DNA of 16,964 nt, from the NCBI GenBank assembly GCA_023396465.1, contig JAEWWF010000071.1, positions 1-16,964 on the forward strand, read 5' to 3'. A program made the position numbers and the translations under genes. Under the pieces are notes generated by a model that did not search any database, was not told the DNA's origin, and saw only the letters and a list, made by a program, of their open reading frames with translations. How positions within the stretch are numbered: the first letter of the stretch is position 1; each line of letters begins with the position of its first letter. The DNA is from Pseudomonadota bacterium (GTDB taxonomy: Bacteria > Pseudomonadota > Alphaproteobacteria > Rhodospirillales > Rhodospirillaceae). This document shows positions 15,451 to 16,964 of the stretch, one piece after another.

Positions 15451-15828
15451 TTACGGCGCGCTTCGCCGCAGGCCTGCCCACCCGAGGGCCAGCCATCCGA
15501 GGATGAAGGACGTGCCGCCGAACGGCGCCACCATGGCCACCGGCCGCCAGCCGGTGAAGGCGAGAGTCAGCAGCGAGCCGCAGAACAACAGGATCCCGAG
15601 GGTGAACAGGGCCCCGGCCAGCCGTTCCGGGCGACTGTCCGGCCGGCGCTCGACCAGAACCGCCACCAGCCCGAGGGCAAGGGCGTGCCAGAGCATGTAA
15701 TGGGCGGCCTTCTCCGCCAGCCCCATGGCGTAGTCATCGCCCAGGCGCTGCAAGACATGCGCGGCGAAGGCGCCGGTCGCCACCGCCAGCGCGCCGAAGC
15801 CACCCGCGAGCATCATCCAAGGCCGCAT
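15451..15828 (-). CDS. DUF423-family small membrane protein
   Basis: A 125-residue protein with four predicted transmembrane segments (about residues 5-25, 44-60, 70-92 and 97-118). DUF423 hallmarks are GAFAAHVL (19-26), AAHYMLWHALAL (41-52), LFCGSLLTLAFTG (81-93) and APFGGTSFILGWLAL (101-115). The biochemical role is unknown; E. coli YgdD is a homologue. GGAGGG lies seven bases before ATG 15828, clearly marking this start. The frame is open further upstream, but that region holds a terminator and no family similarity. The gene lies 105 bp before divK on the same strand. Confidence 0.88.
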   Translation of the reverse strand: MRPWMMLAGGFGALAVATGAFAAHVLQRLGDDYAMGLAEKAAHYMLWHALALGLVAVLVERRPDSRPERLAGALFTLGILLFCGSLLTLAFTGWRPVAMVAPFGGTSFILGWLALGWAGLRRSAP

Positions 15829-15880
15829 GAGAATTCCCTCCATCCGCCGGGCCGAACCACTCCGCCCGCAGACTGCCGCC

Positions 15881-15896
15881 TGCGCCGTCTGGCGCA
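15881..15896. other. Small hairpin between terminator and DUF423 gene
   Basis: TGCGCC (15881-15886), loop GTCT and GGCGCA (15891-15896) form a perfect six-bp stem directly beside the A/T-run of the 15900-15929 terminator. It would be in the 5' leader of the DUF423 mRNA if transcription starts there. Its role is unknown. Confidence 0.45.
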
Positions 15897-15899
15897 AGC

Positions 15900-15929
15900 A
15901 AAAAAAGTGGGCGGGGACTGGCCCCGCCC
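15900..15929 (-). terminator. Strong intrinsic terminator on the minus strand
   Basis: On the minus strand a perfect eight-bp GC stem (GGGCGGGG / CCCCGCCC, 15909-15929, five-base loop) is followed two bases later by seven consecutive T residues (15906-15900). This is a textbook rho-independent terminator. It ends transcripts coming from the CRP-family gene or from the candidate small RNA promoter, and insulates the DUF423 gene. Confidence 0.9.
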
Positions 15930-15982
15930 GAGTAACGCTCTTGAGGGAAAGAGGATACCGATACCGGGAAGTCGTCCCGGTG
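15900..15982 (-). ncRNA. Candidate CRP-controlled small RNA (about 80 nt)
   Basis: On the minus strand a -10-like CATTGT (15993-15988) predicts a start near 15982. That is 41.5 bp from the centre of the perfect CRP-type site at 16016-16031, the class II activator spacing. The predicted RNA begins with a 7-bp hairpin (ACCGGGA / TCCCGGT, 15963-15981), has an unpaired C/U-rich stretch (around 15940-15955, including CCUCUUUCCCUC, able to pair with ribosome sites) and ends in the strong terminator. No protein-coding signal is seen in it. It could instead be the 3' untranslated end of the regulator mRNA, or a 3'-UTR-derived RNA. The promoter and RNA are inference. Confidence 0.45.
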
Positions 15983-16015
15983 AACGAACAATGCCCCGCC
16001 ACCCCAGCGCCGGCC

Positions 16016-16031
16016 TGTGACGCACGTCACA
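16016..16031. promoter_or_regulatory. Perfect CRP-type operator (TGTGA-N6-TCACA)
   Basis: TGTGA (16016-16020), six bases and TCACA (16027-16031) match the CRP consensus in both half-sites. The symmetry extends inward so that TGTGACG mirrors CGTCACA. It lies 31 bp downstream of the stop of a CRP-family gene whose recognition helix carries the matching RETVxR residues. It is not an FNR site (TTGAT-N4-ATCAA). Confidence 0.7.
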
Positions 16032-16062
16032 CGAGCACCACTTTTTATCTGGGGCCAATTCC

Positions 16063-16764
16063 TTATTCGCCCCTTACTTCCTCCACCAGATCGCGCAGAC
16101 GCTCGATGTCGAGCACCACCAGGGCATCGGCATCACGGCGGACGATTTTCTGCCGCGACAGGTCGTTCAACACCCGTGCCACCGTCTCGCGGGTGGTGCT
16201 GACGCGGGCCGCGATGTCGGAATGTACCGGGATGGGGCGGATGCGGGCGTGCCCCTCCGGGGTGCGCTTGGCGGTGCGGCACAGCGCCAGCAGATCGGCA
16301 TGCACCCGGTTGTTGGCGCCGAGGGTGGACAGGTCGAGGATACGGGCGCCGGAAACCCGGATCACCCGTGCCAGCCGACGCATGAGCGCCAGGGCGACAT
16401 CGGGATGATCGCGCAGCACCCGCAGGAACTGATCGGCGGTCAGGCTGGCGACGGTGGTATCGCCGATGGCCATGACGCTGGCCGACCGAGGACTACCGTC
16501 CACCGCCGCCAGTTCTCCGAAAAAGCCGCCGGCGGTGATGTCATCGAGGGCAATCTCCCGTCCCGAGAGGGAATAGATCACCACCCGCACGGCGCCGGTG
16601 ATGACGAAGAAGACATCGCGACTGTCGGAACTGCGATCGATGATCTGCTCGCCGCCGGCATACTTCTTCCACCGGCAGGCGCGGGCCAGGGACTCCCGTT
16701 CATCGGGCGTCAGACTGTCCAGCAGCGGTATGCCGACAAGGGCAGGCGCGGCTATGTCGCTCAC
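16063..16764 (-). CDS. CRP/FNR-family transcription regulator (CRP-like)
   Basis: A 233-residue regulator with an N-terminal cyclic-nucleotide-binding beta-roll (about 10-115), a long dimerisation helix (about 116-145) and a C-terminal winged helix (about 150-230). The phosphate-binding cassette GGFFGELAAVDGSPRSASV (79-97) keeps E84 and R93-S94-A95, so cAMP or cGMP binding is plausible. The recognition helix STTRETVARVL has R192, E193 and R197 as in E. coli CRP, predicting TGTGA half-sites. No FNR-type N-terminal cysteine cluster is present (only C30 and C162). GTG 16764 is preferred because GGGGGAG lies about six bases upstream. A second GTG at 16842 with GGAG is possible but would add a Gly/Ala-rich leader. 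It lies downstream of purU on the same strand. Confidence 0.9.
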   Translation of the reverse strand: MSDIAAPALVGIPLLDSLTPDERESLARACRWKKYAGGEQIIDRSSDSRDVFFVITGAVRVVIYSLSGREIALDDITAGGFFGELAAVDGSPRSASVMAIGDTTVASLTADQFLRVLRDHPDVALALMRRLARVIRVSGARILDLSTLGANNRVHADLLALCRTAKRTPEGHARIRPIPVHSDIAARVSTTRETVARVLNDLSRQKIVRRDADALVVLDIERLRDLVEEVRGE

Positions 16765-16855
16765 TGTGCTCTCCCCCAATTGCCCGGCCCGCACCCCTGC
16801 CCCGCCGCCTCCCGCCGAAGCGGCATCAGGCCCGGCCGACACTTAGCTCCCGTTG

Positions 16856-16884
16856 TATATACCCCGCCCGCCGCGTCAGCGGAA
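16856..16884 (-). promoter_or_regulatory. Possible promoter of the CRP-like regulator
   Basis: On the minus strand TATATA (16861-16856) stands out as an AT island in GC-rich DNA. TTCCGC (16884-16879) lies 17 bp upstream and is a weak -35 inside the end of purU. A start near 16849 gives an about 85-nt leader to GTG 16764, and would leave too little leader for GTG 16842. Confidence 0.4.
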
Positions 16885-16964
16885 GACGACGGTCTTGGCG
16901 CCGTTGATGAGCACCCGGCGCTCGATGTGGTAGCGCACGGCGCGGGCCAGCGTCACGTTCTCCA
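16876..16964 (-). CDS. purU: Formyltetrahydrofolate deformylase, C-terminal fragment (cut by window edge)
   Basis: The last 28 or so residues of a minus-strand gene that continues past the window edge. The visible peptide includes ENVTLARAVRYHIERRV and then LINGAKTVVFR before TGA (16878-16876). This matches the C-terminal pattern of PurU (LARAVRWHLE...RVLLNGNKTVVF). PurU hydrolyses 10-formyl-THF to formate and THF, supplying formate for purine synthesis and balancing one-carbon units. Only the tail is visible, so the catalytic residues and N-terminal ACT domain cannot be checked. The stop is about 110 bp before the regulator's start. Confidence 0.75.
   Translation of the reverse strand, partial: ENVTLARAVRYHIERRVLINGAKTVVFR

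Noticed and set aside
15829..16002. N-terminal extension of the DUF423 protein
   Set aside because: The frame is open, but the region contains a strong terminator and the real start has a GGAGGG site at 15836-15841. The extension has no similarity to the family.
16063..16764. FNR-type oxygen sensor
   Set aside because: The N-terminal iron-sulfur cysteine cluster is absent, and the nearby operator is of CRP rather than FNR type.
16765..16842. GTG 16842 as the start of the CRP-like regulator
   Set aside because: It has a GGAG site, but the added 26 residues are low-complexity Gly/Ala and the site would sit at the predicted transcript start. It is kept as a possible alternative only.

Overview
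The window is GC-rich (codon third positions are mostly G or C) and contains an alphaproteobacterial housekeeping cluster. A DivK orthologue with very strong family likeness, the order pyrB-pyrC-plsY-dprA-topA-rnr ... rpmG / divK, and a protein with two hemerythrin domains suggest a Rhodospirillales-type alphaproteobacterium, perhaps Magnetospirillum-like. The taxonomic guess is inference; no 16S or other marker is present.

Layout. 41-708: a Phd/YefM antitoxin and VapC/FitB-type PIN toxin pair. 768-1721: an AEC-family permease that overlaps tail-to-tail with a minus-strand tandem-hemerythrin gene (1705-2550). 2724-3203: a Nudix hydrolase. 3273-10093: a plus-strand run of pyrB, a dihydroorotase-like gene that has lost its zinc-binding His-x-His, plsY, dprA and topA. 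10102-10287: a 186-bp non-coding element bounded by 28-bp inverted repeats (27 of 28 matching), wedged between topA and rnr. 10327-12642: rnr, starting at TTG. 12820-14580: an S41 (C-terminal processing) protease with a likely lipoprotein signal. 14680-14847: rpmG, too short for routine ORF calling, with its own promoter and a bidirectional terminator. 14971-15345: divK on the minus strand. 15451-15828: a DUF423 membrane protein. 16063-16764: a CRP/FNR-family regulator. 16876-16964: the 3' end of purU (formyltetrahydrofolate deformylase), running off the window.

How the parts relate. pyrB and the pyrC-like gene are separated by one base and probably form one aspartate transcarbamoylase complex. 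plsY, dprA and topA follow closely, so lipid, DNA-uptake and topology genes may share transcription. The most interesting region is 15900-16031. A perfect TGTGA-N6-TCACA operator lies 31 bp past the end of a CRP-family gene whose recognition helix carries the CRP-type RETVxR residues. A -10-like hexamer is placed as at a class II CRP promoter, and a strong intrinsic terminator on the same strand follows about 80 nt later. No gene lies between, so this looks like an unannotated, CRP-regulated small RNA. The second notable item is the inverted-repeat element between topA and rnr, and the third is the apparently non-catalytic dihydroorotase.
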